Positions 51,201-64,000 of a stretch of 64,000 bases of DNA are shown here, piece by piece. Below the pieces are notes generated by a model. That model was given only the letters and a program-made list of their open reading frames with translations, made no database searches and was not told the origin of the DNA. The DNA comes from Wuchereria bancrofti (Eukaryota > Nematoda > Chromadorea > Rhabditida > Onchocercidae): contig SSBO01000001.1 of assembly GCA_005281725.1 (NCBI GenBank), forward strand, positions 10,851,776 to 10,915,775, read 5' to 3'. Position 1 is the first letter of the stretch. Every line of letters starts with the position of its first letter. Both the position numbers and the translations under genes were made by a program.

Positions 51201-54200
51201 AAACAACAAATGAATAACGCTTGCATACATACAGTACCTATTTTTTAACTTAATTAATATTCACATAGGCCTATCATGTTCTCAACTGCTACAGCGACAT
51301 GGAAATTAATTCTATCAAAGAAGCAAGTAAGACACTACTACTCCTTATCCAAGGTTAAATGTAAATCACTTCTAAGTAAAGAGATCAAAAGAAAGAAGGA
51401 GACACTTCATTTTTTTTTTTTTGGTTGTCAACAAAAATATGGCCTATTTAGTGATAATAGATTTTGAATAGTAAGACCAGAGACAAAATCATATGTTTCA
51501 TATGTTTGGTCTTTTCGAAGATATTCAAACCTTAGCAGGAGTAGTACCACGATATAATCTGTAGAGATGACGCACAGCACCAAGCAATGAAGATCCAGGA
51601 TGAGGATGAATGAGAAATACGTGAAAATAAGTGGAAGATTGTCCTGCAAGTCAATCTCTAACAGTCCAAAACTACAAACAAATCACTAGAAACGAGAAAA
51701 ATGAAATAAGTTACCTGCAGTTACCAGTAGTTGTCCACCATTTCCAAACGCTATGAAACCAATTGGTTCCGTATGGGAAACGAAATGTGCTATAACTGCA
51801 TCTACATATTCAGCATTCTGCAAGAAGTTTTAACTTTATGATAATTTCGGATCAGTTAAAATGAACAAGATTCATTTATTCTTAAAACTTTGACGACTTT
51901 TGTAAGATTAGAAATGTTATTATCTAGAAAAATTTACATTAATACTACTATCGACTGGAAGCTTATTTACATCCACCACAGTTATGATTCCAGGTTCAGC
52001 GACTGAACTTAACAATTCTTTATGTTGCTGAGATGCAGAGAGCGTTGAAACGACTGAATTACCAAACGAAGTCAATGTTTTGGTAAAGTTCTGTAATAAT
52101 TGTGTTGTTGAAAGATCATAATTTGACCAATTAGTAAATTTTTGTTGAAAATTTGGATATGCAACTTCTAAGATATCAAAAAAAAAAAAAAAAAAAACAA
52201 AAAAGACAAAAAAAAAATGGATGAGAAACATCAGAAATTTTTCATTTGTAAAACCACTTCGTTAATTTTTGTGGTTCCAACTTTTACTAGTGATCTCAAC
52301 GCTGATTGTTTTATACATCGTTATAAATCATAAAAGTCCTAAAAATCTTTTGGAAAGCATGGAGGATAACAAAGAACATATGAAGTTGGATATCTCAAAT
52401 AAATTAATCTTAACGAATTAGTCTTAATTAGGAAAGACCAAGTGTTTTATTTTGGTTTAACTTACCCTTGCTACACTTACTACGCTGTAACTAGACGAAT
52501 CTTGAAATATATCTTCACCACCCATTCCACCACAACTTTGGCATTCTTGTTGTAACTGAAACAGTGCTACACGAAATTCTCAAATACATTACGAATATAA
52601 CATATATTTTTTAATTGATTAGAAAACGACTTTCTACAATAACTCTTTGCTACTATATTTGTTCCATGAACAGAGCATACGTTTTGTAATGTGATAAAAC
52701 GAAATGAATACTTTTCATATAGAATATTCAAAATGCTGATAAACAAGAAATCAAGTCAAATTCTTTTTAAGTGAATTAAAAAAAAAAACTCAGGACCATA
52801 AAAAACTTGAAAGATTAGTAGACGAACTTCTGAAGTAGCGAAAGCTAAGAAGACATCCGAAATAGCGAAAGGAGTAGTACCAGAACCTTCATATATTTGA
52901 GTATTACATATAGTACGCTGCTCCCGTAGTGACATCATATCAAGGATCACAATGTGATCAACAAAGGATACAACGAATATCCTAAAAGCAGATAAACTTA
53001 GAAATTGCTAGTACACAACCTCACATTCTTACACTATATCTGAAATTTAAAAAGCTTTCTTAACCAAGGAAAAAGATTGTTCCATTGTTCAAATTCATTT
53101 TTCACCGTGGTTCTAGTTAAGATGACACAATGACTGAAGCATTTTCTCCTGTCATTAGGACTTAATGGAAAACATTTTCCGTTTGCGACAGGAATTACAA
53201 TTCAAATAATGAATGATCAACTTCAAAAAGGATTTTGAAAAGAGTGAAATGTAGAAAATTACTTGGTAGAAGCTGCGAGTGCTTGCACTGGACTTGTGAA
53301 ATTAATTTTATGCACAAACTGGGCGCTCAAAAGTGAAACAAAAGATACTGTACAGTACTGTCGATCTGGAATCGATGTGTTCTCATCGACTAGTGCGAAT
53401 AATGGACGAAAACCTTTGAACCTGAAATTTCATGTTTTCTTTCGATTTATAACTTTGCCCACAACATCTGTATAAAATTCTACATTTAAAAACAGTAGAA
53501 ATATAGTCACCCATCATTATGAATGCCAAAACTTGGTTCACAGTCCACAGACAATAAAAGACCCGTTCGAAGTGGACCTTGTCGTTCCGATAATATTTCC
53601 CTACAATTACCATTTTCCTGAAAACTTAATGTGAGATTGAATGTCTTTATATTATTTTTTATTTTTCATGTACTCATTTTATCTTTAATAGACAGTATTT
53701 TCCCTTTTCCTCTCATTGTGGCACTGTTTCATCATTCCATCTATTTCGTAAAAATGAAGAAAAAAGAAAAACACGTTGAAGATGTAGATCGAATCAATAA
53801 CTTTTTTATTTCCATGTATTCAAAAATTACGATCAACGCTTCTGTAAATCAAACGAATAGTAAGACTACTGATAATATAACTAACCATGCGTGCCCAAAT
53901 TTGGTATCCCCTGGCTAGACCAACAACTACCACATCAACCACACGTTTTCGATCATTTACTGAAATAAATGTTGTGCTACAAAGAGAAAGTACAAATAGT
54001 TTTATATCCTATCAAAACTAAAAAATTATAGTTTGTAATATCAGCGATAGTATAATACAGAAATACCAAACCATTTGAACACTTCTGAATATTGACCCAT
54101 TCAATTCGTTCTGGGACAGTTTGTGGATTCGTTGATTGTGGAATAATATCATGAACAAGTTCAGCCATAGAACTCATCAGTGATGCCTCTCTGAAGAGCT

Positions 54201-54974
54201 TATGATGCATTACTAATTTATAAAAGTCGAAAAATTCAAATTATATATTTTATGTAATTTAGGATTTTAAATTTGTGTGGAGTGTGTCTACCTATGAGAC
54301 ATTCTCTGACAAAAAAGTAGTAATTCTTTGCAAGCAAAAAAATTTGAAGCTCAAAAGATTTGCTATAACTTACGGTACGCTTTGTGGTTTCACGCACTGT
54401 CCCTTTGTCTGGTGTAAAAAGGGCTCCTCTTGAGATCTAGAGCATGGAAAGGAAGTGGCATATGGTACCACCGGCTTTACATTACTTCCACGTGTAGGAG
54501 GCAACATTGCACGAGGTGATTTGGCGTTTTCTTGTTCACACTGATCCTGAGAGCATTCATAACGGGGTTGTGGTTGCACCTAAAGAAGTCAACTATAATT
54601 ACAAAACTTTGGAAAGAACTTTGTCTTTCTTATTATTGAAATCAAGGTAAAAAAAAAACAATAAGCAATGAAAGTAAACTTTCATGAATCAAACTGTGTC
54701 AAATCGTTTAGGCAATCTTATTAAATCATACCAATTATTTACTTCGTCTTTTTTTATCAGAAACACTTTTTTCGCCTATGTTGGCACCTTATAACAGCTT
54801 ATCGAACAACATCAAAACGAAAGAAATGTATCAGTTACAGATACAAATACTGCTTCAGTAGAAGGATGCATGAAAATGCGATGTCGTAAAAGAGATAAGA
54901 CAAACCTGTTGTTCCTTAAGGTATCGGCAAGGTTGTTTACGCGATGTACGTGGTAACGGTGCCGATGTGGACAT
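48300..54974 (-). CDS. BCAS3: BCAS3 orthologue (WD40-type propeller, autophagy/cytoskeleton)
   Basis: Vertebrate BCAS3 binds phosphoinositides on phagophores with PHAF1 and affects cell polarity and actin. Twenty-one exons close in frame to 891 residues, near the human length: 54974-54906, 54579-54374, 54190-54072, 53959-53886, 53617-53511, 53421-53263, 52981-52807, 52555-52466, 52090-51938, 51817-51715, 51643-51531, 51100-50955, 50668-50570, 50472-50367, 50230-50108, 50010-49793, 49701-49572, 49390-49286, 49146-49023, 48849-48692, 48398-48300. Matches to the family run in order: ARGYQIWARM (propeller), PGIITVVDVN, STYFHVFLIHPHPGSS, HLYRLYRGTTPAK, CPYGGKVTVRTH with IVNRESR, HRRLWMGPQFSF, and SGSW near the C terminus. 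The ATG directly abuts a TTTCTAG acceptor, which fits trans-splicing. Exon 9 has an upstream AG that would break frame; the TTATTACAG site at 52091 restores both frame and similarity. The C-terminal 40 residues are Ser/Asp-rich. The gene is convergent with the ORP gene. Confidence 0.93.
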
Positions 54975-56543
54975 CTAGAAATTAATTAACAATAGCGCCT
55001 GTGTAATGCCTGGTTGTTAGTTCGGCGCACGACCTCGAATCAAAGAAAGGAGAAAAGACTAACAAAAAGACAAATGAAGGTAAGAATAATACGTAAGTCA
55101 ATGACTCATTTCAAATATAAATTAAACCAGTATTGTACAAATTGATGGGGAATGGTCAATCCATCATTATTTAGTTTCGCAAATTTATAAGTGAAAGGAG
55201 CAGGTCCCTGAAGAAATATAACTGCATCTACGGAAATAAGGACGAATTAAGTAACATAACTCACTAGCTTATTAATTATATAATTATGCAGGAAACAATT
55301 TTTGGGAAAAACATTTACTGAATCCCACACATGCCGAATACAGGCACTTTGTAATGCAAAAATCAGCAGTTTGAACATTTCAAGTTACATCATTGTTATC
55401 AAAGAAAGCTGATACATGACACTGCAGTTCTAGTTTCCAATAAAAGTTTATAAGTTACAGATTCCCACACTTTAAGTTTCAATGCATTTTGTCGAGTTAT
55501 TTATAAAATATAAATTAGTTGCAAAAACGTTTCAAAAATCGTCATGAATGCAGCACAAATTCCACGGACCTGCTCCCAAAATCGAGTTTAAGAGGGGAAT
55601 CAACTTGCACACCTCACCTGGGTCATATCCACGTTGATCAGGTAATTCAGCGTACCATATCTACCATATTCAGAGACTAAACACGGCCATAAATGGATCT
55701 CAAAATGTGTGATGATACTTGCAATACTGGATGTCTCGCATAACGGGATTTCCAAAGAATTTCAATAGTTTATCAAATAATCTGATATATGTTCGTTGCG
55801 CTATTTCTGACAACCTCTTCAATTATTTTCTGCATCCCTTAGCCGTATACCGTTATAAAACAAATTTTAGTGAAGCAATTTGATTCATAATAATATACAA
55901 CTGAAGGATTAATTTAAAAGGATGCCGAAAGAAAAAATTCGCTTTGTCATAAATGACTCTAACGAAAAGCGCAACAAGCATATCACGTACGTATACGAAA
56001 CTTTGAAACGTTAACAAGATTAACAAACAACATATACTGATTAAAATGTTATAAAGTTAACAAAGATGTAATGCTCTCATGAACAAATCTTATTATACAA
56101 AAAAAAAAAAAAAAGTCAAATCAATTCATTAATTTTCAAAATATAATTTAACTATCATAGAAAAATTACTTTATTCATTGAATAACTAATCCCTAATAAT
56201 TAACACTATTTAATATGATGAATGTAATCTAAATTTTACACATCACTAAATCATCAAATATAACTTACTTTTTTGATCTGTAACATTTAGTTAAATATTT
56301 AAGCAAATTTTATTGATTGCATTAATCAATTAAAATGATAAATAATTAGCAATAATAAAATATTTCAATCTTTTCGAAGTTATATGCTTCATCGTGAAAT
56401 TATTCTACGAGAGAATCATTCATAACAACCAATTTTCAATAACCACCAATCAATGATTATTGACCAGCTGCAGTTGTTCATTAAAGTAGCATTGGCTCAT
56501 TGCCAGAAACATTGATTTGCAGCAGCACCTAGTGCAACTTGCG
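54975..56543. other. Spacer 5' of BCAS3 with unassigned coding-like block
   Basis: Around 55560-55790 the sequence becomes less AT-rich. Both strands carry open frames ending at good donors: plus, ...TPHLGHIHVDQ before GTAATT; minus, ...EYGRYGTLNYLINVDMTQ before GTGAGG. The minus frame could splice in phase 0 to the BCAS3 start exon, making it a possible alternative upstream exon. GGAGCAGGTCC (about 55198) and GGACCTGCTCC (about 55567) are an 11-bp inverted pair. The rest is unremarkable. Confidence 0.35.
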
Positions 56544-56610
56544 ATGGTTCTTGCGATAGCGGCTGGCGCATGTGCAGCTGGCTTCATGCGTTACACAAGA
56601 GATGGGCAGG
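56544..56610 (+). CDS. Candidate short first exon with hydrophobic start
   Basis: Twenty-one bases after an ATTGATTTGCAG acceptor, an ATG begins MVLAIAAGACAAGFMRYTR, then DGQ and a GTAATA donor in phase 1. This resembles a short membrane anchor or mitochondrial-type N terminus at a trans-splice site. The local GC content is far above the flanks. However, the opposite strand is also open for about 45 codons and no downstream exon with matching phase was found. GC boxes and E-box-like words (GGGCGGG, CATGTG, CAGCTG) mean this could instead be a promoter. Confidence 0.3.
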
Positions 56611-57320
56611 GTAATAGTTGGGCGGGTAAAAAAAAAAAAAAATCAATAGGGTATATTAATGTGAATGGAAGTGAAATTTTAGGATTGTAAGATTTTAACA
56701 GACATATATCTTTTTCATGATGAATTGTAGACAGTTTGGTTAGGCTACACAAAGCATATATCAATAATTTTCTCACATAAAAAAAAAAAAGTTCATTGAA
56801 TTTAGTTTGCATTATTGATATTTGTTGTTTTTTCTAATATATTAGTGCATTTATAGATTAAATAAATATGAAAAGTCTAGGTGATATTAAATGTTTGAAA
56901 AGTTTTTCCAGCTGTCATGAATTTTCGCTTCGTAGCAATTATCTTATTCATGATAGAACGATAGAAATGATAGTAAAAAATTTGATTAGTATATCATTTC
57001 ATTCTTTATGATCATAAGGATTGCTGACACTTCAAAATATCTGCTGCAAATTAATATTGATCTGCTAGCTATTGAAATTTTTCTTAATAACAAAATCTTT
57101 TTCAGATGATGTTAGGGAAGTTTTCATATTCATACTGTCTGTTACAATAGCAAGAGATGCAATTGAAGGAAATAGCTAATAACTTATGTAAATTAACTAG
57201 ATAGAGTAATGAGGGCTACCTTATACATATGTGGATTATTTTTCTTGCAGATTTCATTTTTCGGGTTTTGCTCGCGTGTTGTGGTGACTTTGAATAACTT
57301 GCAATAACGTACGTATCTAG
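56611..57320. other. Upstream region of PP1 gene
   Basis: Mostly AT-rich. A TTTTTCTTGCAG acceptor at about 57252 is followed by a short frame ending in TAA; it may mark a 5' UTR exon of the PP1 transcript. Confidence 0.35.
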
Positions 57321-57795
57321 TGCTTGTCATACTGGTCGTGGTGGTTTAGGAGCTGTCGACCTTAAAAAGGTAATACGAAGTATTTTTCTGTTTATGCGTT
57401 TTTCTTTTTTGCGGTAGTGTGAGTTGAATCAACATGTAAGATTACCTTTTGAATCTGTTTGAGCTTCCTGTAAGTGCATTTGTGCTTTTATGCTTGTTGG
57501 TTAACCATGTGAGAAAGCTAGGAAGAATCGTACAGTTGCATTTTTTTAATTTACTAAATTTTTTAGTTTGTATTTTATTGTTACAATGATCAGAATGATG
57601 TTTATTTGCTAGAGATTTGATATAAATGCCATGCATGATTATACAGCGATAAATTGCATGTTTCTGTTGAAATGTTGGGATTAGGAAACTGAAGCTAAAA
57701 GATTGAGATTCGATTTCGAAATGATTGGAAACTATTATATTTTAGATCTAGTTCGCTGGTTCTATTACACATCATTTTTCCATCACACCTTTAAT
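57321..57795 (+). CDS. Possible N-terminal exon chain reading into PP1
   Basis: The segment 57321-57369 behind TATCTAG reads (.)ACHTGRGGLGAVDLKK to a GTAATA donor in phase 0. A TTAG acceptor resumes at 57685 as ETEAKRLRFDFEMIGN and stays open, in frame, through 37 codons to the PP1 ATG at 57796. It could be the 3' part of a separate upstream gene, an alternative longer PP1 N terminus, or a 5' UTR that happens to be open. Both splice sites are good and GRGGLG is unlike AT-driven chance sequence. No start codon was found for it. An ATATTTTAG inside the second exon (about 57748) could be the acceptor used for the normal PP1 mRNA. Confidence 0.35.
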
Positions 57796-60162
<2,367 letters not shown>

Positions 60163-62227
60163 TTTGATCTACTGATTGCAGGCGTTGTTTTATTATTTCG
60201 GTGTCTGCTATGTTTTGGGATGCACAAAAAAAAAACTAGAGGGCTTTCTGTGGAGCACAGTGAGGGTTTATTGGATGTAGTTATATTATTTATCTCCATT
60301 TTTTGATAAACTTTTGATTTAATTTACCTTTTCTTTTGTTTATTTTTATTGGGACTTGAAAAAGTTTTGGTGTAAATTTGAACTCTTTCTTTTCGTGTTA
60401 ACACAAGCCATAATACTGATTTATTTATCCAAGAACCATTTGTGCAAACAAGAATGTCTTCTCGGCGTGTAATTGTCTATTGCACATTGACTTAACAATT
60501 TGTTGAATTTCAAGTTAATCAGTAATAATTTTATCAGAGATACCTGAAACACTATTTTCTATACTGTATGAAGTCTTATCAGATTTCATGTGAACCAACT
60601 TGTTCTATTAGCTCTGAATAAGTAAATATCTCAAAAGGATCACTTGACCATTTTGGTAGTAGGTAATACATGTGTTGTATTTTTTCACTGCAACGCGAAT
60701 TGTTTAAAGCTTCACTTCCGTTGGTCAGTTCTTTTTTTTTTAAGAAAAAAAGGAATAACACATTGTTTGTGTTCTGTTCGATACCTGTTCCGCGTTAATT
60801 CCTTTTGTTAAGATATATATATACATGTCAATCTTTATGTTTTGGTTTGACGATTTATTTTCGTAAAATTTTATGACATATATACATATATATATACATA
60901 TATTTGTAAATTTCGGGCAACATTTAATGACTTCTCACACATTTTCCTTTCATCGAAAAAAAAAAAAAAATCATTTCAGGAATTTTTCATTTAGTACGAG
61001 GAAATGAGTGTATGCGATTGGTATTATTTTAGTAATGGTTATCTTTGCAACTGGTAGTTTTTTTTTTTTTTTTTTTTCAGGTATTAACTGTTTTAGGTTA
61101 GGCGTCTTGTTTTGATGTGATATACATTGTTTCTTTTTTTTTGCAACACAATCTTCACGTGGCACATATATTGACATATAAAATTTACTTTTGTTGCCAG
61201 TTATTATTAAATATTCGCAAAAAAATATATATTCACTTATGTGATGAGCGTGTTCAATACTGAATGATATCGTTTTGAAGTTCAACCGTCGCTTAAATTT
61301 TGATACTGAATGGGAAAACTTTTAATCCTAATACAGCATTTATCACAAAAAAAAGTACAGCATTTATCAAAGAAGTGATTTGTTAGAAACAAGATCCTCA
61401 AATATTTACATTTAGTGACAAAAATGCATCATTTCTTCTTTAAGCTTTCATTTTTTTCTTTTTTTTTAATATAGCTCAATCTCTTGAAGGATTCGATTTC
61501 GAGATTTAATGGATCTTACTGATAAATTTAAGTAAGAATTTCTGTGGCTGTTAATTCATGATAGCTTAAGTGGAAAAAGTGTGAGCTTCGTTACAACCGA
61601 TTATAATTTAATTTTCTCACAATTGAAAAGAAAAAACTCCATAATTATAAGATAGATGTTTGAAAAAGTTTTGATAAAAAGAGGAACGATACCGTTGTCA
61701 GTACTTTATTAATATTAGAAGAGCGATACAGTTAGTATTAAATCCAGAAACTGAGAACACTGAGAATTGAATCTTGTTAAAGATTTTTTCACTATGAAAC
61801 TTTTGATACATTAAATGTTGATTTTTCTGAAATTTAAGCTTCTGAAAATTGAAGCTTGATGCTATTATCAGTGGTGATGATTTTTACTCAATATTGTTAA
61901 CTTTGAGCAGGAAAAAAAAAAGTATATTTATCTTAGCTTACCTATCATTTTGTAATTTTTCGGAAAATTTGAAGAGTGAAAAAATTTTTATTTGAAATTG
62001 TTAACAAGTTTTTTTTTATCTACTATCATAAAATTAGATAATTTGTTATTTTACTATTTAAGTTTTTTTTTTTTTTTTTTTTTTTTTAAAGCAATAATAA
62101 AGCAGTAATATGAACCATTTATTTGAAATAGCTAATCTGATATGCACACCATCAGAAGTTAGTTATTGATTGATTCGTTAATTAAACTTTTTTTTTTTTT
62201 TGCGCATTGTGCACAATTTATGTTCGC
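60163..62227. other. 3' UTR of PP1 and intergenic DNA
   Basis: Includes an AT dinucleotide-rich stretch (60813-60905) and poly-T tracts near 61059-61077 and 62065-62087. No supported gene; the 104-codon minus frame at 60971-61285 is low-complexity and Lys-rich. Confidence 0.5.
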
Positions 62228-62845
62228 TTATAGGCATAAGTCTTCTGGTATGTCTTCGATTTCTTGTAAACGATTTTCTGCAATTTAGCACATACGTTCA
62301 TGTTATTAGTAATTGCTCAATTGAAATTTGTAAAATGCATTAGCTTTTACAAATTAATTGAACTTAATCGATCAATTGACTAACTAGCTTGATTAAATAA
62401 AATAAGATCACGGATCGATTGGACAGTAAATAAAATCATGAAGTAGCAGCGGATACATCTATATTAAAAGTTTTATAAGCAAATAATGGTAAGCTTATCA
62501 TTCTAATCTCCTAATTTCTCCTCCTACTTCAAATGATATTCGTGAAATAAATTGAAAAATCGTAAATTTTCGATTATTCATGGAAGAAAGAAATTCATCA
62601 AATTTTAAAGTAATAGTTAAAAAACCTTTTTGGTATCGCTTGTTTTTTTAGGTGGTGGTGGCGGTGGTGGTGGTGGTGGTGGGTGGTGGTGGAGGTGGTG
62701 GTGGCGGTGGTGGTGGTGGCGGTGCCTGCTCTTGCTTTTTACCACCTCCAAAATAATCATCATCGATATCGATATCAAGTTCCGCTGGTCGTGTACCAAG
62801 GCCACCTGTTGCTTCAACAGGCACAAATGCACTTTTGTCAGCCAT
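62228..62845 (-). CDS. Small acidic protein, two possible readings
   Basis: The ATG at 62845 lies five bases past a TTTATAG acceptor. The reading starts MADKSAFVPVEATGGLGTRP, then an acidic run (ELDIDIDDDYFGG). Model A: donor GTAAAA after 62743 (phase 1), joining a TTGCAG acceptor at 62277 to read ENRLQEIEDIPEDLCL and stop at 62228; 50 residues. Model B: no splice, reading through GKKQEQA into a long proline run that turns to Thr by a shift in the CCA register and ends at TAA near 62650. In another register the run stays proline, followed by KKTSDTKK and a GTTTTT donor. Model A closes frame neatly and makes the microsatellite intronic; B would be a proline-rich protein. Family not recognised. 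Confidence 0.5.
62651..62732. repeat. (GGT)n / proline-codon microsatellite
   Basis: About 26 GGT/GGC/GGA triplets on the plus strand (CCA/CCG/CCT on the minus) with one interruption (GGGTGG) that shifts the triplet register. It lies in or next to the small acidic-protein gene. Confidence 0.9.
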
Positions 62846-64000
62846 TTTAGCTATAAATTTGTTTGAATTAAAAAAAAAAAGAAAAAAGGAAGAAAGAAAT
62901 CTTAAATTTAATTTTATATTAAAAAGCAAAACAATTGTTTCTAAATTAATGAAAAGTAACACAAAATTTGTGCTACAACGAACGTCTATTTTCTTTTTCC
63001 TTTAAACAATTCTTATTTCAAATGTACAAAAATTGAAACTACCTTAGGGATATTAAATGCAAACGTACGTGATAGCAAGTGTTAACAACCTTTGACGTCT
63101 AATTATTCAAATGATTTTTGAAAGGAACACAAAATGCTGCACAAAATGACAGCTATGTCCCTCTTAATAAATAAATTGATTAAACTGCAATAGTCTGTTT
63201 GTCACCTTTGCACACCTTTTATAATCATCTATAAATTTATCTCTATGCATTCCTTTTATTTCTCTTTTAAATATGCAAATTTCATCGGAAATGAAAAGTT
63301 TTATTCTTCCAAAAAAAAAAGCACCTGAAAAATTCTTATTTCAAAACATTCTGAATTGAAATAAATTGATAAACATGGAGTATAATATATTATTAACTCA
63401 TTTTTACATAATTTCGAATAACGGAAAGTATGACGCAAACATAGGAAAATTAATTAGTCTTTTAATTGGAAATTTGTAGTATTTCTCTGAATATAACTTT
63501 CAATCGTTCCTATTTTGGCTTTTTTTTTCTTATATTTTTCAAATGCATAAAATTCAATTACTTCAAGTTTGTCTCATTTTCTTTTTTACAGCAATAGATT
63601 GATTTAAAGATTTCACATATGCAATAAATTAGGAAAAGAGGGAAATTCTGTTATCAAAATTATATAAAACATTTTATACTGATAATTAAAGACTTTCTTT
63701 CATTATTTCAAATTTTTGTTAGAGTTTTTTTGATTTTAATCCTTTGATTATTCAATTATTTGATAAAATGATTGTTAAATTCATCATTTCTAACATACCA
63801 GTCTCCATCCGATGTATGCGACATTCGTTAGTTACTATTCAAAAGATTATTCTCATTGGTTTAAACTAAATGACATAAATAAGGAATGAAAAAATTTATT
63901 GACTTTTGCTTTTAAATGTTTTGTATAAGAACAAGTCTTTTTTTTTCTTTTTGAATAATACAGATATGTAATTATTTAGGGATTTAATAAAATAATTTTA
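62846..64000. other. AT-rich flank, nothing recognised
   Basis: Upstream (minus sense) of the small acidic-protein gene, so its promoter/outron is expected here. No exon, RNA gene or repeat family recognised. Confidence 0.5.

Noticed and set aside
51428..51649. 73-codon minus-strand frame starting MQDNLPLIF
   Set aside because: Shadow frame of BCAS3 exon 11; the correct frame matches the family (FHVFLIHPHP).
52091..52167. Acceptor TATCTTAG at about 52168 for BCAS3 exon 9
   Set aside because: It breaks the frame from exon 8. The downstream TTATTACAG keeps phase 0 and preserves similarity across the junction.
53631..53918. 95-codon plus-strand frame starting MRLNVFILFF
   Set aside because: Lies mostly in a BCAS3 intron and antisense to exon 4; AT-driven composition and no donor.

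Overview
The window looks like AT-rich nuclear DNA of a nematode, most likely a filarial or other spirurid species (inferred). The genes are split into many short exons by mostly short introns. Nearly all introns are GT-AG with pyrimidine-rich TTTCAG/TTTTAG acceptors, and several start codons sit within 0-15 bases of such an acceptor, as expected for spliced-leader trans-splicing. The protein phosphatase 1 gene is closest to the nematode GSP-2/PP1-alpha type. No bacterial operon, CRISPR array, rRNA or convincing tRNA was seen.

Layout. 1-29 kb is gene-poor. It holds a 29-bp minisatellite at the left edge, an exact 719-bp tandem duplication, microsatellites, a CAAT array, two foldback elements and a 6.4-kb array built around GCATGC palindromes. 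The only good coding evidence is the last exon of a minus-strand membrane protein (3544-3860), with weak candidate exons at 9.6, 20.8 and 21.9 kb. 29.7-31.2 kb carries a GC-richer minus-strand gene of six coding exons for a C2H2 zinc-finger protein I cannot name. 31.2-37 kb is repeats plus isolated exon candidates.

The right half is gene-dense. On the plus strand are an unrecognised 5-exon gene (37.1-38.7 kb) and a complete 717-residue ORP3/6/7-like oxysterol-binding protein (39.4-46.1 kb). Convergent to it is a complete 21-exon BCAS3 orthologue (48.3-55.0 kb, minus, 891 residues). A PP1 catalytic subunit follows (57.8-60.2 kb, plus, 331 residues). A small acidic-protein gene (62.2-62.8 kb, minus) has a proline-codon microsatellite in or beside its coding sequence.

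Functionally these are mostly housekeeping genes: lipid transfer at membrane contacts (ORP), phosphoinositide-linked autophagy/cytoskeleton (BCAS3) and Ser/Thr dephosphorylation (PP1). They do not form an obvious pathway. The least ordinary material is the GCATGC array, the foldback and dispersed repeats, the zinc-finger gene, and an exon chain reading in frame into the PP1 start. Gene models were spliced by eye; frame closure across all junctions supports the ORP, BCAS3, PP1 and zinc-finger models.
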